In this document: piece by piece, positions 22,217-35,049 of the stretch
How positions within the stretch are numbered: the first letter of the stretch is position 1
Layout: the number at the start of each line of letters is the position of its first letter
The notes under the pieces: model-generated
Databases searched by the model: none
The model's input: only the letters and a program-made list of their open reading frames with translations
Told to the model about the DNA's origin: nothing
Assembly (NCBI GenBank): GCA_012861695.1
Contig: JAAOOA010000096.1
Location: forward strand, 434,001 to 498,000
Length of the DNA stretch: 64,000 nucleotides
Direction of reading: 5' to 3'
From: Trematomus loennbergii
Lineage: Eukaryota > Chordata > Actinopteri > Perciformes > Nototheniidae
Translations under genes and position numbers: made by a program

Positions 22217-24079
22217 AAACACAGACACACTGCAGACAGACAGTGATGATGAACACACAGATCTGCTTCAGGCAGCTCAGTGAAGGACACGTGCTCTACA
22301 GTTTAACATGTCTGAAATACGAGTGAGAATTGCCCATCATGGTGCTTTGACTTCCAGCAGGTACATGCACAGGTAATGGTCTGGCTCTTTGGATAAACAT
22401 GAGGATATCAAGCTCCACAGAAATGGTAGTTTAGGGCTTATAGAGTGTGAAGAGTTTACCACATTGTTGTTATCCCATGGAGAAGTTCAATCCAGATATG
22501 TGTTTATCCGGTGCCTTCAGACTTTTTGTTCTAATGAAGATTTTAATCTATTAAATCTAACAAATTGCATTATTTAACTGAAACTAACAGCTTGTCCCTT
22601 TTTTATCAAACAAACAGGAAGAAGTGCATTCGGTCAGGAATATTTCCATCAGCAGATTACATCTGGGACACTAGTGAGTACACACAATGATTTTGGGATA
22701 CATTTATTATGGCTTTTGCTCATGGGTTTTGCTGATAAGCAGACGCATGCATCGTGTCACAAGCTGTATTCGTTGTGTAGACTTAGTCATGTTCTGTCCC
22801 AGCTGATTTGAGGAGGTCTGTAGGGAGGTGGAAGCAGAGCCAAAGTCAGGACCAAGTGTTCTATGAGACAATTTACATGTTCAGTTTCAAACTGATAAAA
22901 AGTCCACTAATGTCTGTTTTATCTAACTATTGTTCACCACATCTCAGTTGATCTCAATTCTGTTAGGCAGTAACATTTTGAGAAGTATTAAAACATAAAA
23001 TAGCAATATCAATCTAGACTCATACGTTTTCATATAACAGCACGTGATGTGAGTGTCCATGCATACGCACATGTGGATTGTACAGTGTGTGTGGTGTGTG
23101 TGTGTATGTGTGTGTGTGTGTGTGTGTATGTGTGTGTGTGTGTGTGTGTCTTTGGTGTTTGTGGACCAAAAACACAAACAATGATTTATATTTTTCTTTA
23201 AATCGTGCAAAAGAAGTTTAATTAGTTCAGATTGTGTGTGTTTGACTGAAGTAAATATAAAAATAATATAGGCAAATAATGTCAGGGGCTGTATAAATCT
23301 CAGCTGATTGCAGTGGTGTGAGGTGCTGCAGCTCAAACACTCAAACATGCATCCAGCACTGTCTTGTTAGTGGGCGGGACCTTCAACAGCACTGTCAATT
23401 ATCACTATCATACAGATTCAGCGCACAATGCACACACATTTGGTCCAGTTTATTGAATTGTCCCACATTAGTGTGTGTTTACTCTCCTCGCCGTGGAAGC
23501 ACGAGGAGTTGATGTGCACATTGAGGCGGTCGCAAATGGAATTTTTACAATATCAAGCCTTGTTAGCACCGGAGTCACAAAGCACTAAGGACAATCAAGA
23601 CACCTTGTCACTTGCTTTTTTTTATCTCCTACCTCCTTGTGAAGAGAAAGCACTTTGAATCTGCTAGTTCTTCTCCTGCATTTACATAACAAAGCCCCCA
23701 AGAATAAGGTAGAGATGTGAGGAAGCAGCCTCCACTCCTGCTTCTGAACAGCCATCAACACGCCTCACACACACTTACACACAAACACAGATGGAGGTGT
23801 GTGCACACACACACATATCCGCATGTACTTTTTTTAAATCTGACAACCAAAACCCCAAAGATCTCCGCTGCATGGCTTCACACCGCAGTCAGCAACATCA
23901 GAGCATTAAGAGAGAAAGTCAAAAAAGACTGAGAGAAACATAAAGAAAAAGAAAACCATAAAAACAAAATAACCTCTCTGCACCGACTACAACCCCCCCA
24001 CAGCCACCTACACATAACCCCCCCCCCCGTCCACCCCACCCTGCCTCAGCCCAGCACTCCACACTTTGAAAGAAACAGG
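22217..24079. other. Non-coding stretch with simple repeats
   Basis: No gene was recognised. The stretch includes a (TG)n run (23085-23149) and a C run (24018-24028). Open frames here are short and lack domain signatures. Confidence 0.35.
23085..23149. repeat. (TG)n microsatellite
   Basis: TG dinucleotides with occasional TATG and GG interruptions. Confidence 0.95.
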
Positions 24080-24319
24080 ATGAAATGACATTATGCATAT
24101 GAAAATGTCCAGAAAGATGTTTGATTTATGTATGCATTAGATGCAAATTCTATTACGGGACACAAGGCGGGCTGTGAGATTTCCCTCTGAACACTTGGCT
24201 GCCCTGATCAAAGCCCGGCTCACTCATTCAGACAAGGGGGACAAAGATAGAGGGAGTGGAAAAGGAAGAATTGAAAGAAATGTACAACCCAGACATATCC
24301 TCAACAATACAAAGCAAGA

Positions 24320-24336
24320 GGGGGGGGGGGGGGGGG
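24320..24336. repeat. Poly-G run
   Basis: Seventeen consecutive G residues. G-quadruplex formation is possible. Confidence 0.95.
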
Positions 24337-24480
24337 CAATGACATTCTTCCTCTGGGGCTGGTACACGGTTTCTGACCAGGAGCCCGTCCGGTCAGCAGC
24401 AGAAACATCTGTATTCCACATCTGTATCAATATGTGCAGGAATTGGAAAAAGGAGTCAAACCTTGAGTGAAGGGAAGTTA

Positions 24481-24502
24481 TTGTTGTTGTTGTTGTTGTT
24501 GT
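24481..24502. repeat. (GTT)n trinucleotide repeat
   Basis: About seven TTG units. Confidence 0.95.
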
Positions 24503-24860
24503 GTATCAATCCAACTTTCAGAATGACCTAAATACAACTGATTATATGAGTCAGTGAGCTTTAAAAGTGTTAGCATGTGTATTTGGGGAGCAAGATGTTT
24601 CCCTGCTACCAGCCTGTATGCTAAGCTAAGTCATACATGTCCTGACTCCAGCTCGGTACTTAACAGACACCATTGAAACCAAACTTCTTAGCACTATTGG
24701 AAATATACTCCCTCGAAGCATCAGTGTATTCTTTTGTGTATTAAAACGTAAAGGGAACTTCATGTTTCCATAAAACCCTCACTTTTTGTCAGGTTGTCCA
24801 TATGTCATCAAAACAGGAATAAGATGCGAGGTGAGATGCTGAGAGAGAGAGATGATCCAT

Positions 24861-24945
24861 GTCTCTTCCTCCCCTCTCTTCCTCCCCTCTCTTCCTCCCC
24901 TCTCTTCTCCCCTCTCTTCTCCCCTCTCTTCCTCCCCTCTCTTCC
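24861..24945. repeat. CTCTTCCTCCC minisatellite
   Basis: Seven or so units alternate between CCCTCTCTTCCTC and a shorter CCCTCTCTTCTC form. The strand is pure pyrimidine, so triplex (H-DNA) structure is possible. Confidence 0.95.
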
Positions 24946-25249
24946 GCAGCCCCTCGTATGATTGAGGTCAGACGGGGAATTCTTCCCTGGCCTAACTAAT
25001 GTGATTGCATCAGAGCAATACCCTTAAACGACATCACAGCCCTGATCTGCATACTAATTGGCCCCGCTCTGTCATTGACACTGACCTTGGGAGGAAGAGG
25101 CCTTCTTTCCCCGAGGGGGGGTGAAGTGTGTGTGTTGGTGTGGTGTGGGAGGGCGAGGAAAAAAATACGGTGTCCATCCGTTGCTCACATCTCCATGCAA
25201 AGATGCCGTCGCTCTGCATAACCTCCCCTGCCCCCTGCCTCATGGTACT

Positions 25250-25267
25250 CCCCCCCCCCCCCCCCCC
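25250..25267. repeat. Poly-C run
   Basis: Eighteen consecutive C residues. Confidence 0.95.
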
Positions 25268-25482
25268 AACGTTACTCCTCATAGACACACAGACATATAC
25301 AGCCTCGCCCTCACCCCTATCTCTCCTCTCTATGCATCAATGCAAATTATAACAATGGCCGAGGCTTTATTTGGCGGGGGTAAGCCTGCGTGACCTTATG
25401 TGACGGGGAGCACCAGAGACAAAAGGCCATTTCTCTCTGAATAAGCACATGGACAGCAGCATCTCCCCAGCCTGGGTAGGGA

Positions 25483-25498
25483 GGGGGGGGGGGGGGGG
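25483..25498. repeat. Poly-G run
   Basis: Sixteen consecutive G residues, the complementary type to the C run 215 bp upstream. Confidence 0.95.
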
Positions 25499-26597
25499 TG
25501 TAGTAGATAGGGGCCAAATGCAAAAGAGGCCACAATTGTAGGGATTTCTTTTAAGCAAAACAGGGCAGAATGGAAATGAATGCAGAGCGATGCAGGGTGG
25601 AGCCGGGCCAGCAGAGCGCTGACAGAAGATGGTCGGTTTGTTGATCCGGACTTAGCTCTGCGGAACTGACAAGAGCAGCTGGCTGAGAAATTTGCATGTT
25701 TTATTTATGTATTTTCATTAGAAATAGATTGGTATGCTGTGTTGCTACCATAGCCATTATATCCTGTGGGACCCTGCAAGGGGTCAGTTCCTGCAATGCC
25801 CCCCCCCTTTCATTAATGTGACCCAAACCTGTTAGGGTGAACACATCGCAGAAAGTTCTGACCATCCTGACCAATCACACCACGATCAAGCCATTATGTT
25901 CAAAGTTATAGGAATGCAAACGGTGAGCAAAGTCTTGACATGCTACAGTTTCAGTATTCTTTCAATGTAAAAAGGGCTAACCAAGGTGGCATTTTGACAG
26001 AGGAATAATGCATGCCCACTTCTCATTGTTAACTTCTTTAGCATACATGCATACATGCATTTATAGAAGATACTGTCTCAAAGTGAGCACAGTTATTATG
26101 ATGTGTCTAAATCTGGGTATATCAACGCTCTCTGTGATGGCAGGGCTTTTTCCATCTAAAACGACTAAATACTTTGTTCACAGGCAAATGGACTTGAAGG
26201 AGGTAAATATAAAGGATGTCTTCAGTCCTGATTGAATGTTTGGGTTTCCCTTTTCAAAGAGGAGAACATCATCCTTATGATATTGACACAGATTCATTTG
26301 AATAATCTGATCATTTATATAATACACCTTGTTAAAGCAGTGTTTCTTTATGCTTTCTGGGAATCATTTCCCTCTTGTTTAGGGATATTGATATCTCTCT
26401 TATTATTTGTTTCCAGGGAGGTCTAAAGTGATCTAAGCAGCAACAACATTTCTGCAGGAGAGCTCAACAAAATGTGATCTTATGAAAGTAAACTACACCA
26501 AAAGCTAAGCACAGTTGATGGCGTTACCATGCACAGAATCGGTTGGGGTGGAGCAGCAGCAAGAAGTAGTGAAGTTATCTGCAAGGTGATGTCATTT

Positions 26598-26650
26598 CAA
26601 ACCTTTATTTATCCAGGTGTATCCCATTGAGATCATTGATCTCTTTTTGA
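26598..26650. mobile_element. Short interspersed-repeat fragment
   Basis: ACCTTTATTTATCCAGGTGT followed by CCCATTGAGATCATTGATCTC matches, from memory, the TTTATTTATCCAGGTAAGTC-type end of a widespread fish non-LTR repeat. Only about 50 bp is recognisable. Confidence 0.4.
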
Positions 26651-28920
26651 ATGAATTGGACACAGCTGTAACCTGCATGTCTGAAATATGTATCAGGAAT
26701 TACAGACACACTGTTATGGTCTCTAATGCTAATTGGACATTGTATGACTTCTGATTCATGACTCAGCAGCTTCTTATATCAATACTAAATGTTATGCATG
26801 ATAAAGGGCGTGGCTACTTGAAGGTGCAGATGGCGCCTTCACAGAACGCTCGCTGTTAGCTGTCGTCATCACATCAGCTACACCCCCGCCTCACCTCCTG
26901 GCCCAGTGTTGGATTAGTTAGGGGCAGTGCCACCATGGAGACAGCTGGAGCCCCACGCAGACACCTACTGTATGGGTGACGTCACACTACGTCCACATTG
27001 ATGTTGAAGCTGTATATTGTGGATGCTGATGGGAATGAGGTTGATGAGAGCAGTGAGACTTAAAGCAAGAAACAGTGCCGTTCAATAAAGAGCAGATATG
27101 CTCAAATGCTAACAGAGCTAAAGGAAATGCGGTGTGGTGCTAACTCTCTGTGCGTTTCTGACAAAAGTAACTGTGATTACATCACACGTAGTTATTTGAC
27201 TAATTGTTGCGTAAAAAAAAAAGATTATTGCAGCTTTAACAATTCAGTTATACAATTTATCATTTGTTGTATTACCTGCACATAAACTGTGGAGAACTGT
27301 GGTAACCGTGATCAGAGCTCTGTGCTGTTTGCAGTCACATGCAGCGTTCCCTTGCTTTGTTGATGGGATGTGTTGTCAGTGTTTGAAGCTCAAACCTTTG
27401 TGCATTGCTCTCCCAACACATCTTTTTGTGTACACTGCTCATTCAATCATCAGTCAAGATCCTATAGCATGCTAATTCCCTGGCTAACATTTTGCTAACT
27501 AGATTAGATATTTGCGTTTCAGACCCCATGCAGTCCAGTGTCTTTCGGGTCCCTTTTTTACATCTAAGTTTCTCTCCTTTCTGTCTGGCCAATCCTGTAT
27601 GTGCATAGGCCTTCTGCGAATTTCCATACATATAGGGAAACGATTTTTGAGCAGACACACAAATGGCCATAGTTTTTCAGCTATCAGTGTGTGTGAGAGA
27701 GAGCATTTCCGAGTTGTTGTTGGCCAACTTCTCTGAAATGTACCGTGATCACGAAACAGATGAATTTGCTGTGGCACTGATTATTCCACTGCTGCTTCAC
27801 ACACTGTGGAACAGGAACATCATCAGGATCCCAAATACACCAAAAACCTGTCCTCGGGATAAAGCCTGCGTCTGAACGTCACACTCTGTTATAAGCATAA
27901 GATTTTCTCTTCTTGTATCTCGGCTATGCTACGCTGTGAGATGTGTGGACATTTTTAAGAGGAAAGCTTGTATATGGCTATTTTGTCATTTTTACATGCT
28001 GTATATTTCTTCAAAATCCTGCACTACGGACATGAAGCGTCCCTGTTTTTCAGATCAGGAAAGGCAGCAGCGCTCTTATTATTCTGTGCGGGGTTTAGAT
28101 TTTTGTGTCTCCAGCTGTGATTATAGGGATCGTTTTGTCTGAGAGCTCAGCAGGTTTAATCAAGCTCAGATAATTTCACAATGCCTCGTAATGGGGTCCC
28201 TGAAGACGAAACCTGCTCCTGTTTTCACAGGTTCTCGCTGGGCTGGAAAAAAACGGAAACCTTTTAACAAAAAACCCATCCTGCTCCGGAGCGGGAGCGA
28301 GCAAGGAGCTATTTTAGCTTCCTGCCTGATGCCCTTGGGACCAGGCATTACAGTCACCCCTGCCACACATACTCACACACTCAAAAACAAAGACCCTCCA
28401 TCCATACACACACTGCAGGCCCTGTGCACTTCCCCTTAATGTCTGGCAATTTGCCAGGTTGTCATTGACAAGGTAAGTGTTGATTTCAGTGGCAACGATA
28501 GGCAAAGCAAAAGGGAGGGAAACTTCAGAACAATGAAACACTCCTTTCTTCTCTCTTTTCTCCCTCACCTCCTCCTCCTCTGGAAAAGGAGAAAGGTGTC
28601 AAGTTTGTGACAAGTGAATTGTTTTTCTTGCCCCCCCCCCCACCCTCGCTGCGATGGCGTCGGCAATGGAAAGTTTGCGGAGTTGCGTTCTTTGCAGATA
28701 GTTTGACCTACTTAGGTTATCGCAGCACACCTCAGAGCGCAGGCAGACTGCAGCTGCTGCCTGTGAAGAGGACACGTTTACATCAGGCGAACGATGCATG
28801 GAATAAGCTCATTATTTTAAATCTATATATTATATTTAGTTGGAAACTCGCTGTTGTTTTAATTGAAACCTCTTATTATAGCAAAGTTATACAGTATCAC
28901 GTAAATATCCTGTATAAGCT
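26651..28920. other. Non-coding stretch
   Basis: No gene was recognised. The part at 26800-27240 (GGGCGTGGCTACTTG to TTGCAGCTTTAA) has the look of a decayed interspersed repeat. About 28140-28330 is single-copy and could be regulatory. No frame has a recognisable domain. Confidence 0.3.
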
Positions 28921-29112
28921 TCTTATTCAAGATTCAAGATTCAAAGATGTATTGTCTTGTCATACTGTCATTATGTAATGTATGAAACACTTAGATTGCA
29001 GGTTCTCCACAGTGCAATTACAAAACATATATAAGAAACAACAATACAAATAGTGCAAGCTCAGGTGTTAAATAGTCTTATGACCTGTGGGATGAAACTG
29101 GCCCTGAGTCTG
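28921..29112. mobile_element. Non-LTR retrotransposon 3' tail fragment
   Basis: A run of ATTCAAGATTCAAG is followed by TTGTCTTGTCATACTGTC, TGCAATTACAAAACATATAT, AATAGTGCAAG, and CTTATGACCTGTGGGATGAA with CTGGCCCTGAGTCTGGTGGT. This order of phrases is familiar from the 3' region of fish LINEs. The family is not assigned. Confidence 0.55.
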
Positions 29113-29670
29113 GTGGTTTCTTAGAGCTTTTTATTGAAGCTCTATTATTGTTTCACTGGAATAAGGAAGTTGTCAAAATCTAAATTGGTATTGCCTCATC
29201 ATTTTAACCTGTTCCACCCTTGCCGGGCTTAACAAGGGTGGTTTTCTACGGAGCCCCTAAAGGTTCATGGAGAAGAAAAAAAGTATCTTGTGCGCACAAT
29301 ATACTTTCTCGTTCGCACGAGAAAGTATTTGTTAGTTTCTCGTTCGCACTAGAAAGTTACCGGTGCGCCAAGTAGGAAGTGGAGCACAGAGGAGACAACC
29401 GTTTCATTGCAGACGGTTATGTTTATGTGGAGAAATGGCAGTGCATACATTATTTGAGATATATTTCAAACTCAGACTTCATTTAGGGACATTTTGGCCA
29501 GGGGTTTAGAGCTATTTGTTTAAGCACCGGATTCTCAAAACAGAAGAGTCTGTAAACCAGTCTGCTTTGATCTATGAATTCATGTCCGTGACTCTCACAG
29601 TATCTGCTGCCCACAGCTGTTTTATAGAAGGAAAACCTCCTTCACTTTATGAAATCTCTGCGGCACCAGT

Positions 29671-29951
29671 GGCCTGTACTACGAAGCAGGATTTGCTATT
29701 TACTATTCATTCATGAAGTATGACGCTGCGCTGTCAGCACGCTTCTCCATGTTTATGATTGGTCAAATGTTGCTAACCCCGTCCCTTTCACGTGAACGCG
29801 CTCTCAGCCGGACAGAGAAACCCTGGTTGATTTACTGAGTTGATAACCAGCTTCGTAGGACCGCTTAGCGAGATCGTGTTTGTTAGGGTTAGTTAAGCCG
29901 GGTAACTCAAACATATCCAGGGTCTGTTGAACTGGCTTCGTCGTACAGAGC
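29671..29951. mobile_element. Small DNA transposon nested in the TA-flanked element
   Basis: The left end CCTGTACTACGAAGC and the right end GCTTCGTCGTACAG are inverted. GGTTGATT-, CCAGGGT- and AACTGGCTTCG-type motifs inside resemble a common fish MITE family recognised from memory. Target duplication is not resolved. Confidence 0.55.
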
Positions 29952-30367
29952 ACTGGAGGCAGTAACGTGTAACTCAGCAGAATCTGAGAAGAGCAGCACC
30001 AGCTGCAAAGAGCTGTGCCTTTTACTGTTTTCTTCACTGTGTTTCCCTTCATTAGAACAGCTGAATAGAGATCAAGGCTGCTACGTTTAACCACACACAC
30101 ATCCAACTGCCCGATTATTCCCCTATTACATGTTTTATGAAGGAGATGTCCGGTCACCAGGGCGCATGACGTGTGTGTGTCGGTGTGTTTGTGTGTGTCC
30201 GACACCGGCATTTGTTTTCAAATGACCATGAACAGTAATTTACACACATCTGGTTCTCCATAGTTATATGTGTATTCCCAAGTGAAAGAAATTCGTTTAA
30301 TCATAATCTCGATGTAGTGCTATAGTCCTGTGTGCACCGGAACGAACAACACTATCATAAACAAATG

Positions 30368-30369
<2 letters not shown>

Positions 30370-30430
<61 letters not shown>
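30370..30430. repeat. (CA)n microsatellite
   Basis: About 30 uninterrupted CA units inside the right part of the TA-flanked element. Confidence 0.98.
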
Positions 30431-30432
<2 letters not shown>

Positions 30433-30540
30433 CCTGAGGCCACGAATTACATCTTGTGCGCACGAATTAATAAAACGTGGCCTCGTTTTATTTATTTTTC
30501 TCTCTATGAACCCTCCAGAGCTCCGTATCAGTAATGTTGT

Positions 30541-30736
30541 TTTTTTTTGGACGGACACTATAATTTACATTTTTTTACTATGTTCAATCTGAATTTACTT
30601 TAAAATAAAAAAATTCTATATTGATTCTGACTTTTCTACATCCAACTCACAGGTTTATCATTGCTTTGAGAAAGAAGATGATTAATTTAACCCTTTTAGA
30701 AGTGAAGTTATTTGTTCTGGGAATGTCATTTTCGAG
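30541..30736. repeat. Dispersed repeat copy C, 5'-truncated
   Basis: The segment from GGACGGACACTATAATTTAC to GAATGTCATTTTCGAG matches 41232-41436 of copy B almost base for base, in the same direction. Both copies end at TTTTCGAG, which marks a likely true terminus of the family. Confidence 0.8.
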
Positions 30737-32768
30737 AATAATCAGTACTGCACGCTGATCACCTGTGCATAAACCCATTATAATAACATGTAAGTTCATA
30801 AGCTATTATGAGTGCCATATTGTCACAAAGAAAAGGCCGTCACAGTCCGAATGCATTTCATTGTTGCTCTTACTCTCATTAACAGGAGCTCTGCAGTAGT
30901 TTTAACCCCATGCACTCCCATTGCATGGTTTCAGTAAATACATTAAGATTAATGAGTGAGTAATCATCGTGCAAATTGCAGCATAAGGGCTAACAGCAGT
31001 CACACAAATGGTTAACCTGTGAAGTGGTGTGGGTGTCAGTGTGTGAGTGAGGTTGAAGAGGTTAAACTGGAAAACCAGAGCAGCAATTACTCCGAAAGGA
31101 ACATTGTAAATCAAATGTAAAGTTAGTCGTAAAACAAGCAAGAAAGCAGCTTCCTGTCAACAGCTCCTTTATTCTTCTACTAGTATTACCATTAAGTGAC
31201 TTTGAAAAAAATGCCATTCTGATTAATAATTATGAATTATTTCTGAACGTACTTCTTTCCTTTTGACTAATAATAAATGGTCTCTGAGGGGAGCAGACAT
31301 TGGAGTTGCTATACAAATGCCATTAATTGATAGGAAGTAGTTTCAAATGAGGATTTCAAGTCATTTTAATTATTGTATTTGACTGCCTGAGGCTATTTTG
31401 ACCCAAACATATCACATCTCATCATTCTCTGCTTTCTATCATGCCTCTGGAAGTGTAGGGCTGTCACAACTCACATTTCAATAAATGCCTGAATAGAAAA
31501 GGACAAACATTTGAAATGGTGTTTAATGTGTTTAATGGATGTGAGAGGCGGTAGTAAATAAAGAGTTTTTAGATTTGACTTCAACCACATTGTGTACAGC
31601 AAAAAGCTCTGGGAAAACCAAGCAAATATTCACATGGCTAATAAAAGGGGATTTTTTAAACTATTGTCAATTTTACACTAAACAAGTCTTTGAGATCTTT
31701 GATCATCCATGCAATAAAATGTTGAGCCCCAGAAGCTCCTTACATTTTTTTTTAAATGGACAATATGTCTTCATAAGCAACATGTACAATTTAAAATAAG
31801 GCAGGTTTATTCGCAGCTTTTTCAGTTTTTCAACAACAGGAACAGAGCTGCCGTTGATTTTTCTTTTTCATTGCATCATGTTTCTGCACACTGAAGTTCT
31901 CCTCTCCCACCAGCAGCCGGACCCCCCTGCTAACAAGTTTGCTTTTAAGAACATTCTTTGAGATATTCTGCTGTTCTTTTGCGCTTGTGGACAACTGCCC
32001 CGGGGCCCAACACCATTAGGGCCCAATAAACCACAGGGTCCCTTCCTGGCAGTTAGCCTATGATAATTGAATAACGTACAATTGAATTTGGGAACCTACA
32101 TTAGTGAGGCACAGCATAAATGAAGTTAGAACCTTTAATATACATCTATGTATAATTCTACCATGCACACACTACAGGTGAGCTACAGCTTGAATTGTGA
32201 GACTGTGGGCAAAATGACATGAAGCTGTTATGTGTGTAGGGAAGGTAACAGCACACACAGTGTTGTGAGGGGGGAGAACTGGGGGGCCACAGCTCAATGT
32301 GCCTCGAGTCCCCTCACAGGTTAATGTGGCCTCGCTCAGCAGTACTAGGAATGAGTAACTGGGATTAACCCTGAACATCTTAGAACATTATTTTGAGAGT
32401 CTTTGAAGGGTATATGTACATCATAACTTGCCTTATCATTTGATATAATATTGTTATCAATAAGAAGAACAATGTATAACATTGGCTGGCCGTATCATGT
32501 CATCTGGACATCTTTATTATGATGTTAAATTAATTAATTTTTTTCCCCAGGATGTTTTAATGACTTGATATGTATTATGTGGTTATGTATTTTAGGAGAA
32601 GGGAATCGGATCAGGTTCAGATGTGCTGATGTTGTCCCTGCTGAACTTAATTTACTACATTTATTATTAGACATGTCTCTGGTTGTGTCACAGTGTGGTG
32701 ACAGGGAAGGGCGGAGGCCTCTGATCAATCCTCAGTGTTCCTGAGGACCAATGCTGCTTTATGTGCGG

Positions 32769-32770
<2 letters not shown>

Positions 32771-32807
<37 letters not shown>

Positions 32808-32813
32808 TGTGTG
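32771..32813. repeat. (TG)n microsatellite
   Basis: About 20 TG units with one TTTG interruption. Confidence 0.95.
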
Positions 32814-33077
32814 ACGTTCCTCCTTCTACCGGCTCCAGCTTTGATGTCCCATTAAAGAGGCCTTGCAGACATCAGACCAGTCACTCAGAGATGTGGGGGG
32901 GACTCGGGGGACACTCAGGATGTTCATCATTAGGCTTTGGTGCCATTCACCCGACTCCTAACCACCGCCTTACTGAATAAAGAAATAAAATAAAAAACAA
33001 GACAACTTCAGAACTCTTTGGGTGGAGAAGCAGAGAATGGAGAAAGGCTCGGGGGGATGGGGTTTGGAAGAGGCTAT

Positions 33078-33095
33078 GGGGGGGGGGGGGGGGGG
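33078..33095. repeat. Poly-G run
   Basis: Eighteen consecutive G residues. Confidence 0.95.
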
Positions 33096-35049
33096 TGTTG
33101 CACTTAAAGATATTTAAAGGCGTAAGAGATGGGCTTTGTTAAAGATGCGATTCCCCTGGGTTACCCTGCTAGAGTCACAGGAATCTGAACACGCCACGCT
33201 CCTCTTCGAGCAACACCTCCTTTGCTGGAGGGGTAGGATGGCGTGTAATTATACTGCGGGGGCTTCCAGGGCCTGACATACCTGTCACCTGGGAAGGAAC
33301 AGGATGAGAAGACATCTGCATACCTTTTAGTTCTGACTTCAGAATATAGAAACTTGTCCTCTCTCGTTTGTTTCAGACGATTGTGCTTTTCCTTTTATTT
33401 TTATATTTCTCCTTCCTCCTCCTGCCTGAAGACGCCTGGGAAAGTTTGGGGCTTGTTCTCTGTGCTCATTTGATGACTTTCAGGGAGAGGGAAAAAAAGT
33501 GCAAGCGAGCGAGTGTCTTTGATTTGGATTTGAGAAATGGTTACTAATGAGAGGAGATAATCATTGTAAGAGTTGAGGCTTTTGTCATTGATTCAGCTGT
33601 TTGAACAAAGTCATTTCATCATTTGTACAATAACAAATTGAACTTAATAAGTGACAGTGATAATCAGTGATCAAACACAATAATCACAATAAAAAGACAG
33701 TTGGATTCTCTCAAAGGAAGCGTGGATTCAGTAATAAACAGCACAATGAGCAGGACAATGCTCTTCTGAAGCGATTATCATCAGTGCTGATTATTATTTC
33801 CGGAGTTCATCATCACACATTTCCACCGTCTGAATACTCCCTTTATTAATATATGTTGGATGCAAGTGTAGACTCTGACACTGTAGCATTGATTTAATTG
33901 ATCTCCAAAGATTACAACATAACATACATGGAAATACTACCACCCAATTTGCTGCATTTGAACCCATCTGCAGTGCTCCAGCAGGCGGACCTGGCTTGTC
34001 TCCACAGAAGCTGCACTCATGCATTAACATTGCTTTACTTCACTTTGGTGAGCTTGATGTTTTCTATGTGCAGGACAAATGGGAGTAAACAATGTTTGAG
34101 CGTCTCGTCAGCGAGGCGTCGCCTGATTCTTCCCTTTGTTAAAGAGAGAGAAGTGGAGAGAGAGCGAGAGAGAGAAAGGGAGAACCGCATTACCCACAAT
34201 TGTCGGCGGCAGCTTTGTACAGGTATCAACGGACGAGTGGACCCCAGCGCGCTCCTTTTCATGTCTAACAGCAGGGTACAAATGTTAAATCGTAGCGGCC
34301 CCTCTTTATACCTTTATAAAAATGTCCGCCACAAGATGCTCATCTTAATAGATGAACTAGGAGCAGAAAGAACTATCATTTTAATGAAATCTGGGCTTCA
34401 TTGGTGTGACGGCGTTGAGTGCTATTGAAGCTTAAAATTCATGTTGTTGGGGGTTCGGAGAAAGGGACACAGCGGGTGGTGTCTCGCGGTGCAATTATCC
34501 CTCACTTACAGTATTTCTGTTGCCACAGTCATTATCCCTTGTAAAGAGGAAATCAATTTGTACAGATGTATATGAGGAGTGGAAGATTGCCCAGAGGAAA
34601 AGAAAAGAGGCATTCTGATGAAAGAGGGACAGTGAAAATTGAAGATGGATGACTTGTTATTGGTCTGCGTGTGGGCTTGTTTGTTTGTTCGCCTGATTGG
34701 CTGCAGTTAGCATGGCGTTGCCTTTGAGAGAGCAGTACAATGAAAAGTGTGTGTTTGAATTCAACTCATTATTACGTTTTATTACTGTGTTCCAACAAGA
34801 GCCAACTATCAATTTTACTGACTCAATAAAATACTGTTTGTGTGGCAGAAACCCTAAATTCAAACATGTCCACAGGTTGTTTCTCTCTTCTTTCTTTAGA
34901 ACACAAGTGGATTGAGTGGACTCTTCTTTGTAACAGTCTAGAGGGTTTGGGTTGTTTGTTTGTTCTTTTTCTAAAGAGGAGAAATAATTACAATGTTCAA
35001 AAAACCATGCTGCACATGGTATTGGGGGAAAAAACTGAGAAAAACAATA

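Larger units (their letters stand above)
24080..25100. other. Single-copy region, candidate regulatory sequence, with simple repeats
   Basis: About 24080-24225 and 24950-25080 are unique, balanced and motif-rich. An exact POU octamer ATGCAAAT lies at 24141-24148, and CTAACTAATGTGATTGCATC lies near 24993. Between them lie G, GTT and CTCTTCC repeats. Regulatory function is inference. Confidence 0.25.
25101..26597. other. Non-coding stretch with C and G homopolymers
   Basis: No gene was recognised. It contains a C run (25250-25267) and a G run (25483-25498) about 215 bp apart, and another ATGCAAAT octamer near 25340. The rest is single-copy. Confidence 0.35.
29249..30525. mobile_element. TA-flanked DNA transposon, non-autonomous, carrying insertions
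   Basis: The imperfect ends are CGGAGCCCCTAAAGGTTCAT on the left and, read inward from the right, CGGAGCTCTGGAGGGTTCAT. TA lies on both sides (29247-29248 and 30526-30527). GTGCGCAC-type motifs near both ends (about 29291 and 30457) support them. The interior has been extended by a smaller element (29671-29951) and a (CA)n run. The TA target suggests a Tc1/mariner-type mechanism. No transposase was seen. Confidence 0.6.
30737..35049. other. Long non-coding stretch
   Basis: No gene was recognised. About 33110-33310 and 34300-34440 are single-copy with conserved-element-like composition. Purine-rich GAGA runs occur near 34145-34180. Simple repeats are listed separately. Open frames up to 176 codons (33898-34428) show no domain and are crossed by the GAGA run. 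Confidence 0.35.

Noticed and set aside
33898..34428. 176-codon plus-strand frame
   Set aside because: It runs through a GAGA-rich tract (Glu-Arg repeats), has no domain, and has a weak start.
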